From contig JAHWIB010000004.1 in NCBI GenBank assembly GCA_019322815.1, forward strand, positions 1 to 38,744: DNA of 38,744 bases, given 5' to 3'. Positions 23,811 to 31,726 of this stretch are shown here, in pieces. Both the position numbers and the translations under genes were made by a program. The notes beneath the pieces were generated by a model, which saw only the letters and a program-made list of their open reading frames with translations, made no database searches and was not told where the DNA came from. This DNA is from Candidatus Woesearchaeota archaeon. Lineage in GTDB: Archaea > Nanobdellota > Nanobdellia > Woesearchaeales > WJKL01. Position 1 is the stretch's first letter, and every line of letters begins with the position of its first letter.

Positions 23811-25973
23811 TTATCTCCTCCATCTCAAAAAAGCAAATGTAACTAAACCACTCACAGCAACAAAAGAAGCTATTATCACTCCAATAAATGTAAGATCAAA
23901 ATCTTTCTCATCCTCTTTGTCAGGAGCTTTGATTACCTGCACTGTCTTTTCCTTTGGTTCTTCTGTTTTTTTCATCTCGCAGGATCTTATACTTGTTGAT
24001 GTTTCTCCGCATTCATTAAAACAATTTCTGAATTGTTCTCCATCTTTGCATTCTGACCAGCTTCCGCAGACAAATTCTGTATTACATTTTATCTCTTCAA
24101 CAACAATAGGCTTTGGGCGGGGGCTGCTTCCTCCGCCTCCGCCGCTTGGAGGAGGAACATAAACAGGAGCGTCTGCCTGGATGATTCCAGAGTGCTGCAG
24201 GCCAGTTATCTTGTAAACATTTCCTCCCAAATCTTCACACCTATATCCATTACTGGATTGATTATTGCACTGCACATGATACTCATTAGTTCCTTTGCAG
24301 TTAGAAGTTATTTCAGAAATATTGGAAATATCAGTATCTTTTATGCAGACCCAGTTAAAATTAGGAGAAACATTATGCAGATAGATTGTTTTGGTGTTTT
24401 CCTGCTGAATTCCTTTTACAAAGATATAACCTTTTACTGCACCATTTCCTTTCTCCCTTTCTACTGTTATATTTGTAAGATCCAGAATATTCTCAGAAAA
24501 ATTATAGCTGAATTCAGCCAAAATCTCATTTCCCTGACTAAACATAATATCCAAGGTTGAAGTCATGGAATCCCAATTATTCAAAGTCTCATTTTCAATC
24601 AATACATCTATATTTTCACTGGAATTTATATCATTATCATTTCCAATTATACTGTCATTAAAGACAGCCAATGGAAACTCTGAATAATTTCCTGTATAAT
24701 CATCATCAGTTAATCCAGTCATTGAAAAGCATTTTTTAATATCCAATACTGAAATGCAGTATCCTGTTGCATTATGATCATTGCATACAAAGTCAGGAAT
24801 GCAGTAATCACATGACTGGTTTAAAGAAGATGGTATGTTATTATCAGAGCTTAATCCAGTTATCTGGTAACATGAATTGTCATCATAATAATTCTTATAC
24901 TGCAGGTCATCAGGCTGGCATCCTCCAAAAGTGTCATTCAATGTCCAGTTTGGAGTGCAGTAATCACAAACTTCATATGTCCCATTATCAACAGGCAAAT
25001 CATTTACAGTTCCGCATAAACTTTCATCAATATAATATTTCAATCTAGAATCATTCAATAAGCAAGAATCATACTGCACTGTCCAGTTTTCTGCGCAGAT
25101 AGGAGGAGACCATGCAGGAGTATTGTCTTTTACAGAGTTATTCGTTAATCTTGTTTGATTTGTTCCATCAGCATTCATTATATATATTTCTTCATTTCCG
25201 TCCCTGTCTGAGTAAAAAGTTATCTTTGTCCCGTCAGGAGACCATGAAGGATTTAAATCCCATGCAGGATTATTTGATAGATCTATTTGATTAGAGCCGT
25301 CTGCATTCATTACATATACTTCCCTGTTTCCGTCCCTGTCTGAGCCAAAGGCAATCTTTGTTCCATCCGGAGACCATGCAGGATGTGTTTCAATGGCAGG
25401 ATTGTTTGACAGATTTATCTGATTTGTTCCATCTGCATTCATCACATAGATCTCATAATTTCCGCTTCTGTCTGAAAAGAAAGCAATCTTTGTTCCATCC
25501 GGAGACCATACAGGCTGCAAATCACCAGCTGAATTGTTTGTTAATCTTTGAACATTGGAGCCGTCTGCATTCATAGTATAGATCTCATAATTCCCATCTC
25601 TGTTTGATTCAAAAACTATTTTTGCTCCCTCTGGAGACCAAGCCGGATATAAATCCTCAACAGAAAGATTATTTGACAGACTTGTTTGGTTGGTGCCGTC
25701 TGAATTCATTACATAAATCTGATATATTCCATCCCTTATTGAGAAAAATACTATTTTGCTTCCATCAGGAGACCATTCCGGGCTTTCATCACCATCAGGG
25801 TCGCTAGTTAGTCTGGTAGCTCCTGTTCCATCAGGATTCATAGTATAGATTTCAGAATTTCCATCTCTATGTGATTGAAAAGCAATTTTTTCATAAGTAG
25901 CTGCTGATGCAATATAAATAAAACTAAAAAGAATACAAAGATATATTAAAAATAATTTAATATGCTTTGCCAT
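23811..25973 (-). CDS. Surface TolB-like beta-propeller protein with TSP1-like module and C-terminal anchor
   Basis: A 720-aa protein. A signal peptide (about 1-23) leads into six PD40/TolB-type repeats (about 30-290), each with the pattern EIYxMNxDGTN...LSNN...PAWSPDGTKI-F-S, enough for one six-bladed propeller. A Cys-rich region (about 291-430) follows, with repeated C-x-x-C units. Then come a beta-rich Asn-glycosylation-rich domain, a Pro/Gly linker (PPPSGGGGGSSPRP), and a thrombospondin-1-like CGSWSEC...C module (about 635-670). A membrane helix (about 692-716) ends in RWRR. It probably binds ligands or partner proteins at the cell surface. The start is supported by a G-run (25978-25982) 4 nt upstream. 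It is flanked by hairpin element copies A and B. Confidence 0.8.
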   Translation of the reverse strand: MAKHIKLFLIYLCILFSFIYIASAATYEKIAFQSHRDGNSEIYTMNPDGTGATRLTSDPDGDESPEWSPDGSKIVFFSIRDGIYQIYVMNSDGTNQTSLSNNLSVEDLYPAWSPEGAKIVFESNRDGNYEIYTMNADGSNVQRLTNNSAGDLQPVWSPDGTKIAFFSDRSGNYEIYVMNADGTNQINLSNNPAIETHPAWSPDGTKIAFGSDRDGNREVYVMNADGSNQIDLSNNPAWDLNPSWSPDGTKITFYSDRDGNEEIYIMNADGTNQTRLTNNSVKDNTPAWSPPICAENWTVQYDSCLLNDSRLKYYIDESLCGTVNDLPVDNGTYEVCDYCTPNWTLNDTFGGCQPDDLQYKNYYDDNSCYQITGLSSDNNIPSSLNQSCDYCIPDFVCNDHNATGYCISVLDIKKCFSMTGLTDDDYTGNYSEFPLAVFNDSIIGNDNDINSSENIDVLIENETLNNWDSMTSTLDIMFSQGNEILAEFSYNFSENILDLTNITVEREKGNGAVKGYIFVKGIQQENTKTIYLHNVSPNFNWVCIKDTDISNISEITSNCKGTNEYHVQCNNQSSNGYRCEDLGGNVYKITGLQHSGIIQADAPVYVPPPSGGGGGSSPRPKPIVVEEIKCNTEFVCGSWSECKDGEQFRNCFNECGETSTSIRSCEMKKTEEPKEKTVQVIKAPDKEDEKDFDLTFIGVIIASFVAVSGLVTFAFLRWRR

Positions 25974-26046
25974 AAAGCCCCCTATTAATACAATATATAT
26001 AATAGACTATATAAATCTTTTCTTAATTAACAGATAGAATCCAGAC

Positions 26047-26100
26047 GGCATTTTTCTACCTTTAAAAAAACATTTTGTTGAAAAATGCCCAAACACTAAA
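26047..26100. repeat. Hairpin repeat element, copy B
   Basis: GGCATTTTTC (26047-26056) pairs perfectly with GAAAAATGCC (26080-26089), followed by CAAACACTAAA (26090-26100). Copy A at 23750 has the same length within 1-2 nt, the same outer stem and tail, and a different inner stem that remains paired. It lies upstream of the surface propeller gene's promoter. Confidence 0.55.
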
Positions 26101-26147
26101 TTCTAAATTTTTCTCTTATATTGTTTCTGTTGGAAAAAATTTAGAAT
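26100..26147. other. 13-bp inverted repeat upstream of the 115-aa gene
   Basis: ATTCTAAATTTTT (26100-26112) pairs with AAAAATTTAGAAT (26135-26147) across a 22-nt loop. It abuts hairpin element B and lies about 20 nt before the plus-strand TATA (ATATATAAAT). It could be an operator-like dyad or part of a double-hairpin repeat. Confidence 0.4.
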
Positions 26148-26200
26148 CCAAAATCTTTTTTGGAAAAAATATATAAATATCTAAAACATATTTTTAATCC

Positions 26201-26548
26201 ATGGCAAAGGGAGATAAAGTAAAGGTAAGTATTGATACATGCGCTAATCTGCCTGATGATACAGATAGAGTTCTAGAAGAGCATGAGTTTATTGGAGCTG
26301 ATAAAACAGAAGAAAATGAATATCGAGGAGCTAGAAGATATTGGGATGAGAATGATGCTGTATGCAGATTAACAGGCTATCCTTGTGTTCTTCTATCAGA
26401 AATAGCAATGCATGAATATTTTCTAAGAGGAACTGAACGTGAAAGATGCCCTGGTCATAAAAAAATAACAAGAACATATGATGCAGTAGATTATGATCAT
26501 GAAAAAGGGCTGCCAAGAACAGAACATAGAGGAAGAGTTACTGAATAA
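26201..26548 (+). CDS. Hypothetical protein with Cys/His residues, 115 aa
   Basis: An acidic 115-aa soluble protein. Cysteines occur at CRLTGYPC (about 55-62), earlier at TCANL, and late in ERCPGHKK, and several histidines are present, so metal binding is possible. No family is recognised. Its ATG is about 25 nt downstream of a TATA (ATATATAAATATC). It stands alone between the surface-gene promoter region and the 288-aa gene. Confidence 0.6.
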   Translation: MAKGDKVKVSIDTCANLPDDTDRVLEEHEFIGADKTEENEYRGARRYWDENDAVCRLTGYPCVLLSEIAMHEYFLRGTERERCPGHKKITRTYDAVDYDHEKGLPRTEHRGRVTE

Positions 26549-26612
26549 TTTATTTAAACTTTTCCAGAAAAAATCCAAAACCTATTTAAACATAATCTAT
26601 TATACTTAAATT

Positions 26613-27479
26613 ATGCACATTTTATACAATCCAAAGAAATCAAGAGTAGATGATCTAAGCCTGTCAGAAAAAGAATTAGATGGGATAGGTATTGAATTAA
26701 GGGACAGGATAAGGAATTTCGAAGGAAAGATCAATGATCTGGTATATCTATTGCTGAAAGAAAAGGTTTTCTTAAGAAACAGGATGTGCGTCATCAATAA
26801 TGTCTGTTTATGGGCTTCTCCCATGTTATATGGCAGGGTTCTCATAGACGAATCTATAGAATTTCTAAGAAGAGATTTTGGCGATTCTTACAGGACAGGC
26901 ATGATATTATTAAAAGGATATGATCATATAAGCATACTTAAAGAAAATACTGCCTCTGCTGTTCAGCTGCCTCCAAAATTTGCTTCTTTTGATATAAGCG
27001 TCAGCGAAAAGGAATTTTATGAATTAAGTATACTGTTTAATGTTGCAAGAAATAATTTTAATGAGATATTGATCAAAAAAGGAAATAAGTGGGATCTTTT
27101 GCTTGCAAAAGAATTTTTTTACACAGGAAATGATCAAGAAGGATTTCATGTTTTTACCCAGGAGATGATGGATCAGCTGGAAGGGCCTGATATAAAAAAA
27201 TACAATCCTTTCTGCATATCAGATACAAGAAATCAAAGACTGAGAGAGATAAATCCCCAGGTTATTGAAGATGTTAAAAAGAAGATGCAGACTAAAAAAT
27301 CTTTTTTCAGAAAGTTCAAGAAGAAGAAAATTCCTGAATTTAAGGTAACAAAGTCTGATTTTGAGAAAGAGCTTATTGAGGATCCTTTATTCAAAAGATT
27401 AGAAGCATTTAATACAATAAACAAGTTTTTTGAGATTGAAAGGTTCTTCAATGAGGTTATTAAAAAAGGAAAGAAATAA
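26613..27479 (+). CDS. Hypothetical protein, 288 aa
   Basis: A soluble, mixed helical protein with a basic C-terminal stretch (KSFFRKFKKKKIPEFK, about 230-245) that could contact nucleic acid or membrane. No enzyme motif or known domain is recognised. It is followed after 1 nt by the ATG of a 44-aa zinc-ribbon gene, so the two form an operon and may work together. A TATA (CTATTTAAACATAATC) lies about 30 nt upstream of ATG. Confidence 0.65.
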   Translation: MHILYNPKKSRVDDLSLSEKELDGIGIELRDRIRNFEGKINDLVYLLLKEKVFLRNRMCVINNVCLWASPMLYGRVLIDESIEFLRRDFGDSYRTGMILLKGYDHISILKENTASAVQLPPKFASFDISVSEKEFYELSILFNVARNNFNEILIKKGNKWDLLLAKEFFYTGNDQEGFHVFTQEMMDQLEGPDIKKYNPFCISDTRNQRLREINPQVIEDVKKKMQTKKSFFRKFKKKKIPEFKVTKSDFEKELIEDPLFKRLEAFNTINKFFEIERFFNEVIKKGKK

Positions 27480-27480
27480 A

Positions 27481-27615
27481 ATGAAATGTTCAATATGCGG
27501 TGCAGAAGCTAGTTATATGGTTGCTGTTGATAGATATATCAGCAGGATAGCAAAGCAGTTCGTAAACAGATATGCTGCGAGATGCAAGCAATGCCTGGAT
27601 AAAAAAGAACAATAG
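27481..27615 (+). CDS. 44-aa zinc-ribbon protein
   Basis: Start chosen at 27481, 1 nt after the upstream stop. A longer frame starting at 27430 would run inside the 288-aa gene. The protein begins MKCSICGAEASYM and ends RCKQCLDKKEQ; CSIC (3-6) and CKQC form a four-Cys zinc site around a basic helix (RYISRIAKQFVNRYAA). Small ribbons like this often bind RNA, DNA or a partner protein. It is translationally coupled to the 288-aa protein. Confidence 0.65.
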   Translation: MKCSICGAEASYMVAVDRYISRIAKQFVNRYAARCKQCLDKKEQ

Positions 27616-27637
27616 GATTAATTTAAACCTTTCTGGT

Positions 27638-27733
27638 TTATTTCATAGAACTAATCTTCTTAATGCAGTCACTGCAGTATATCCTTTCATTAGGAATCTT
27701 AATCTTGCAGTTTAAGCACACATTTTCATACAT
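27638..27733 (-). CDS. 31-aa mini zinc-ribbon protein
   Basis: A 31-codon frame beginning MYENVCLNCKIKIP and ending KKISSMK, with CLNC (6-9) and CSDC (20-23). The layout matches the 30-aa protein at 1265-1357: two CxxC pairs about 10-12 residues apart. A minus-strand TATA (CTTATAAAC) lies about 25-30 nt before the ATG. It is convergent with the 44-aa zinc-ribbon gene, 22 nt apart. Its role is unknown. Confidence 0.55.
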   Translation of the reverse strand: MYENVCLNCKIKIPNERIYCSDCIKKISSMK

Positions 27734-27856
27734 ACTGCTTAATAATATGCCTTTGTTTATAAGACTTTGCTTTTATAAATGATCATCTACCATATTTCAA
27801 GATCATCAACAGCAGCTCTTCTTTCTATCATAAAAACATTAATCAATAGAATTTAT

Positions 27857-28411
27857 TTAAACCTTTTTTTTGAAAATTGAATGATCTATTCCAAATCTAT
27901 CTACAGCTTTTCTCGTAGCTTCATCTTCTGGAAGTCCTTTATATTGGATTAATAGATTAATATAATGATATAATCCCCACCATTTTTCAAGAGATGCTCC
28001 AGCTACTTCAAGAATTTTAGATATCTCATATGTTTTAATTTCAAGAGGCATTGTTTGATTCATACTGCCAATAAAACTTTGTTCTGGTTTAGCAGCATAG
28101 AATCCAGATTTTTCTGCAATATCATAAACAACCTCTTTGCTTCTATCATGATCTAAACTAGCTGCAACAATAGAAGACCTATTATCAAAATATTTATCTA
28201 CAGTAACATCAACAGGAGATTCAATATACATTCCTGCTAGAAAATGCCTATTATTTTCTTTTTTTACAGGAGCAAATTCAATAAGGTCATCAGCATACAG
28301 CTTAGCTAATTCATCTAAAGATATACCAAGCATACCCTGGACGCATCTGACAGAAAGTTTTTCATACTGAAGTTCAAAAAAATCAGGCCCAATTGTTAAG
28401 TGATGTTCCAT
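27857..28411 (-). CDS. Hypothetical protein, 184 aa
   Basis: A soluble alpha/beta protein with an N-terminal helix-turn-helix-like stretch (LGISLDELAKLYADDL, about 28-43) and a C-terminal helical part (LPEDEATRKAVDRFGI). No family is recognised. It has its own TATA (CTTTATATTTAAATTG) upstream and is divergent from the 102-aa gene; operator copy 3 lies 77 bp away and appears aligned only with the plus promoter. Confidence 0.65.
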   Translation of the reverse strand: MEHHLTIGPDFFELQYEKLSVRCVQGMLGISLDELAKLYADDLIEFAPVKKENNRHFLAGMYIESPVDVTVDKYFDNRSSIVAASLDHDRSKEVVYDIAEKSGFYAAKPEQSFIGSMNQTMPLEIKTYEISKILEVAGASLEKWWGLYHYINLLIQYKGLPEDEATRKAVDRFGIDHSIFKKKV

Positions 28412-28487
28412 ATTCTAATATAATGCAATTTAAATATAAAGATATTGGATTTAAACATTTCTCAAAAATATAACATTTAATGATAAA

Positions 28488-28507
28488 GTTGTAGCAAATA
28501 CTACAGC
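28488..28507 (+). promoter_or_regulatory. Operator copy 3
   Basis: GTTGTAGCAAATACTACAGC: the most symmetric left half (GTTGTAG/CTACAGC), with one mismatch in the terminal ACAAC arm. The TATA box TTTAAATA (28513-28520) of the 102-aa gene begins 5 nt further on. Confidence 0.65.
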
Positions 28508-28550
28508 TTTAGTTTAAATATCTTTTTTCCTTATTATAAGTTGAATTAAA

Positions 28551-28859
28551 ATGGCATATAATCATAAAAGCATCAGCGATACAATCCATGATGTTGTAGA
28601 GGAGATGAAAGCGCAGGAGCAGTTTCGTAGAGATGTTGAGCTTGCCAGGTTAAGTTCTAGATATGACTTTAATCCTGAACCTGCTTTTAATGCAGCTATG
28701 AATGTAGCAGGTTATAAAAAGGTGATGGTCAGAGGACCTATTGGAATGGAAACTGAAGTTGAATTAAGCCCGTCAATGCAGTATTCATTAGGCATCCCAG
28801 GAGGACTGCAGAGATATATGGAAAGTACAGGCTTAAGATGGGCATGGAAGAAAAAATAA
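28551..28859 (+). CDS. Hypothetical protein, 102 aa, operator-controlled
   Basis: A small basic protein: a helical first half (DTIHDVVEEMKAQEQFRRDVELARL) followed by a mixed second half ending in RWAWKKK. No domain is recognised. Its promoter carries operator copy 3, so it belongs to the putative regulon. The 3' end lies 7 nt from the convergent 146-aa gene. Confidence 0.65.
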   Translation: MAYNHKSISDTIHDVVEEMKAQEQFRRDVELARLSSRYDFNPEPAFNAAMNVAGYKKVMVRGPIGMETEVELSPSMQYSLGIPGGLQRYMESTGLRWAWKKK

Positions 28860-28866
28860 TCAAATT

Positions 28867-29307
28867 TTATCTCTTCTGATATTCTTCAATTATCCTCTGG
28901 ATCCTTGGAGATACCATCTTTGCAAGCTCATCCAGAGACGGATCCTGCAGTGCCTGAAAACGCCAATGGCAGAACTCAGCTAATTCATTATTATCCATGT
29001 CTTCATCAACTGCTTCAAACTCTTTTTCTATAGCATAAGAATGATCACCATGAAGCAATTCAACAGCTTCATGAAATGCTTCATATTTCCTATATTTTTC
29101 CGGTGTAATATCTTCGCAGACAAAGATAAATTCAGCTAATCCTCCTCCTAAAGAAAATACAGGGCCGAGGTCTGCATCTTCAGGAAGATCTTTTGAACTT
29201 ATTAAAGCATAAGTAGGTATAAGACCTTTTAAATAAACTTGAACTTTCTCTGCATTTCTATACATCTCTAATAATCTTTCTCCTAACTCAGGGTCTATTT
29301 CTGCCAT
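28867..29307 (-). CDS. Hypothetical protein with HExxE-x4-H-like helix, 146 aa
   Basis: An acidic 146-aa soluble protein. The segment YRKYEAFHEAVELLHGDHSYAI (about 85-106) places His and Glu on one helical face (HEAVE and HGDH), as in some metal-binding or zincin-like folds, but the canonical HExxH is absent, so this is only suggestive. Its promoter (29308-29350) is a near copy of the promoter of the next upstream gene. No family is recognised. Confidence 0.65.
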   Translation of the reverse strand: MAEIDPELGERLLEMYRNAEKVQVYLKGLIPTYALISSKDLPEDADLGPVFSLGGGLAEFIFVCEDITPEKYRKYEAFHEAVELLHGDHSYAIEKEFEAVDEDMDNNELAEFCHWRFQALQDPSLDELAKMVSPRIQRIIEEYQKR

Positions 29308-29350
29308 TTTAACTCTATAAATTGTTAATTTAAGTTATTTAAAAACCTTC
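29308..29350 (-). promoter_or_regulatory. Duplicated promoter, copy 1
   Basis: Matches 30299-30342 with three substitutions and one 1-nt indel over 44 positions. It includes the minus-strand TATA TTTTTAAATAAC, the start region and the bases right up to the ATG. The following coding sequences are not alike. Confidence 0.65.
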
Positions 29351-29368
29351 ATAATTTAGAAAATTTAC

Positions 29369-30298
29369 TTAACCCTCCTTATTATGTGCAAAATTATACA
29401 ATGCAAATTGTACTGCATGCTCTAATTTTTTTGAATCAATATAACATTTAGTGAATATTTCTTCTTGAAGCATTTTTGGGTGAAGCCATTTCCCAAGTCT
29501 GGTTTTGTTCTTTGCTAAATAATCCTTTGCTTCCTTCTCCATTTCTCTTATCTGTTCATCTGTCCAGATAAGATAAGGTATATTTATCTTTGATTTGATT
29601 GGAACCGAATCTCTGCTCACATGCATAGTTACACAATTATCCTCAGCAAAGAAATCATCAGTGTCTTCATCTTCAAGAGTTGTGCCTGAATAAACTGTAT
29701 CAATATTATGACGCTCAGATTCATATGTGTGCTGCGGATCTGCAACAATAATACCATATCTTTCTGATTCAGGGGAATTTAAGATAAACTTAAATTCATC
29801 CATATCTACATTCCACCTTGAAACAAGTTCACCCAGTAATATATGGCCTGCAAAAAACTTTGCAAGGTCTCCTATCGGGCCGCCTGCAAAGCATACTTCA
29901 TAATAGTCAGGATTAAATTCATGATACTTCTCATTAAACTTTTCACCTCTTCGAATGTACTCAGGCACAATACATCCATCTAATCTTCTGATTAATTCAG
30001 CACTGTTAATATGGAATAATGCTCCTTCAATTTCCTGGCTGCCTGCCTGCATCACTTTTCCAAAGCCTGAATGATAAGCAAAGGTTTCTTCTGATATGAT
30101 TTCAGTAAAGAATTGAGGAATTTTGCTTGCGCTCAAATGAGAAGCACTCTCTACAATTTCAATTAGAACAGCTTCTGCTTTGGCAGATGAAATATGCTTC
30201 ACTGCGCGATTAACAGCCTGCTCTTCAAAAATGTCAGAGTTAACTCTAACAATTTCCTGATACAGCTTACGAACCCTATCTAAAAATCCATTATCCAT
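29369..30298 (-). CDS. Hypothetical protein, 309 aa
   Basis: An acidic soluble protein of 309 aa with no signal peptide. The central part has FAGGPIGDLAKFFAGHILLGEL (about 138-159) and a following strand-rich area (YGIIVADPQHTYESERH). No known domain is recognised. It uses a promoter nearly identical to that of the downstream 146-aa gene (28867-29307), pointing to co-regulation of the two. Confidence 0.65.
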   Translation of the reverse strand: MDNGFLDRVRKLYQEIVRVNSDIFEEQAVNRAVKHISSAKAEAVLIEIVESASHLSASKIPQFFTEIISEETFAYHSGFGKVMQAGSQEIEGALFHINSAELIRRLDGCIVPEYIRRGEKFNEKYHEFNPDYYEVCFAGGPIGDLAKFFAGHILLGELVSRWNVDMDEFKFILNSPESERYGIIVADPQHTYESERHNIDTVYSGTTLEDEDTDDFFAEDNCVTMHVSRDSVPIKSKINIPYLIWTDEQIREMEKEAKDYLAKNKTRLGKWLHPKMLQEEIFTKCYIDSKKLEHAVQFALYNFAHNKEG

Positions 30299-30342
30299 TT
30301 TTAACTCTATAAACTGCTAATTTAAGTTATTTAAAAAACTTC
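30299..30342 (-). promoter_or_regulatory. Duplicated promoter, copy 2
   Basis: Partner of 29308-29350. The minus-strand TATA TTTTTTAAATAAC is followed by a shared 25-nt region reaching the ATG of the 309-aa gene. Three differences are single substitutions, two of them T/C. Confidence 0.65.
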
Positions 30343-30360
30343 TAGAAAAAAATAAAAAAT

Positions 30361-31608
30361 TTAACCTGAAAATCCAGCTGATGGATTTCCAGCTGATAAT
30401 TCTTCAGAGCATTCAGAAGGCTTGTCAGTAAATCCAGCGCATATAGTCTTCAATAGACTTGCAGGATCTCTTGCACTGTTAACCTTGACACCATTGACAA
30501 CTAAAGTTGGAGAACCGCTGACTCCATATTTCTCATTCAATTCTTTGTCAATATTAAATCTTGGATATCTTCCGCTTAACCATGAATCTTGGTCATCAAA
30601 GCTTTCCTGTATGCCGAATTCATCATCAACTTCATCCATGCATTCATCATCTAAGTCTTCCTCGCTAATTCCCACTTCAACAAGGCATCCATTAAAATCA
30701 CCTTCTTCCATAAAACATTCAAGATAGTCTAATAGTTCATCTTCATGATCTCTTTGAATACAGTATTGTATCAATTGTGTATACATCTCTTCTTCGCCAT
30801 GCATTACATAACTGACAAATCTCAGATTGAAATCAATCTCATCTCCTAATAATTCCAAGACAGGGATTATTCCTCTCTCCATCTGCAGTGCATAAGGGCA
30901 ATGGCTCATTACAAACAAGTCAACAACAGGAACATCTCTTTGCTCAAATTCTACTTCTTCCTCAACTTCTTCAACTTCCTCTTCCTCAATAATCTCAACT
31001 AACATATCAGAAGGATCAATGCATCCATTTGCTATGCATTTCTTTATTTCCAGTTCTATCTTTTCGCCAATATCATCATTGAAACCAACAACTGCTTCTT
31101 TTCCAACAAATAAAGTAGGAACTCCTCTTGCTTCTATGCCGTATGCCCTGCCCATTTCCTGGAATAATTTATTATTTTTATCATTAAAGTAGATCTCAAA
31201 TCTTTCAACTTCTAATTGAGAATATTTTTCTTCTAATTCACTTAAAAACAACTCTTCTTTTGCACAATGAGGGCATCCTTCACCATAGAACATATAGACT
31301 TCCACTTCATAATCTCCTTCAGGTTCTGGTATATAAGGTTCAGGCTCTTCAGGTTCAGATTCATCATTATCGCATATTTTATTGTTATTCTTGTCCAAAC
31401 AGCATCCTGTTCCATACCTTATATAAGGAGCATCACACACAACAGGATTAACTGCATGCGCGCTTATAGATTCGTCAACAATATCCTGAACTTCTGCCCT
31501 TATCTCAGGCTCATATTTTTCCCTAAACATAGCAACCTGCTCATCAGTGCAGCCGCTAATCAGAATAGTCAGTATAATCAATAACCCAATTGTTATTTTG
31601 TGATTCAT
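30361..31608 (-). CDS. Lipoprotein with two thioredoxin-fold (DsbA-like) domains
   Basis: Start set at ATG 31608 (415 aa) because GGGTGG lies 5 nt upstream; an in-frame GTG at 31617 would add three residues. The N-terminus MNHKITIGLLIILTILISGC is a lipoprotein signal with Cys at 20. A DKNNNKICDNDE loop (about 72-83) looks like a dockerin/EF-hand calcium site. Domain 1 has the thioredoxin motif GEGCPHC (about 109-115) and cis-Pro GVPTL. After a Glu-rich linker, domain 2 has SHCPYA (single Cys in place of CxxC) and a cis-Pro GSPTLVV, with several extra cysteines. It probably acts in extracytoplasmic disulfide exchange. It is divergent from the sigma gene. Confidence 0.8.
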   Translation of the reverse strand: MNHKITIGLLIILTILISGCTDEQVAMFREKYEPEIRAEVQDIVDESISAHAVNPVVCDAPYIRYGTGCCLDKNNNKICDNDESEPEEPEPYIPEPEGDYEVEVYMFYGEGCPHCAKEELFLSELEEKYSQLEVERFEIYFNDKNNKLFQEMGRAYGIEARGVPTLFVGKEAVVGFNDDIGEKIELEIKKCIANGCIDPSDMLVEIIEEEEVEEVEEEVEFEQRDVPVVDLFVMSHCPYALQMERGIIPVLELLGDEIDFNLRFVSYVMHGEEEMYTQLIQYCIQRDHEDELLDYLECFMEEGDFNGCLVEVGISEEDLDDECMDEVDDEFGIQESFDDQDSWLSGRYPRFNIDKELNEKYGVSGSPTLVVNGVKVNSARDPASLLKTICAGFTDKPSECSEELSAGNPSAGFSG

Positions 31609-31692
31609 ATTTACCACCCAGTGAATGATTGATTTTAGTTATATTTAAACCTTTCTTAAATCTAAAACCTTCATAACTTCCCATATCAAAAA

Positions 31693-31706
31693 CCTTATAT
31701 AAAACC
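31693..31706 (+). promoter_or_regulatory. Archaeal core promoter of the sigma gene; decides the start
   Basis: TTATATAA at about 31695-31702 is centred about 28 nt before ATG 31727. The TTG at 31709, which would extend the frame by 6 codons, lies upstream of the expected transcription start. The sigma gene is therefore read by the archaeal TBP/TFB machinery as a leaderless transcript. Confidence 0.65.
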
Positions 31707-31726
31707 TATTGATTTTTGGTTTTGAG

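Noticed and set aside
27787..27831. A 14-codon minus-strand frame with a TATA box about 30 nt upstream.
   Set aside because: It is too short to judge and has no motif. The TATA may belong to a longer transcript of the 31-aa zinc-ribbon gene.
31709..31726. TTG start for the sigma factor, adding six residues.
   Set aside because: The TATA spacing predicts transcription starting near the ATG at 31727.
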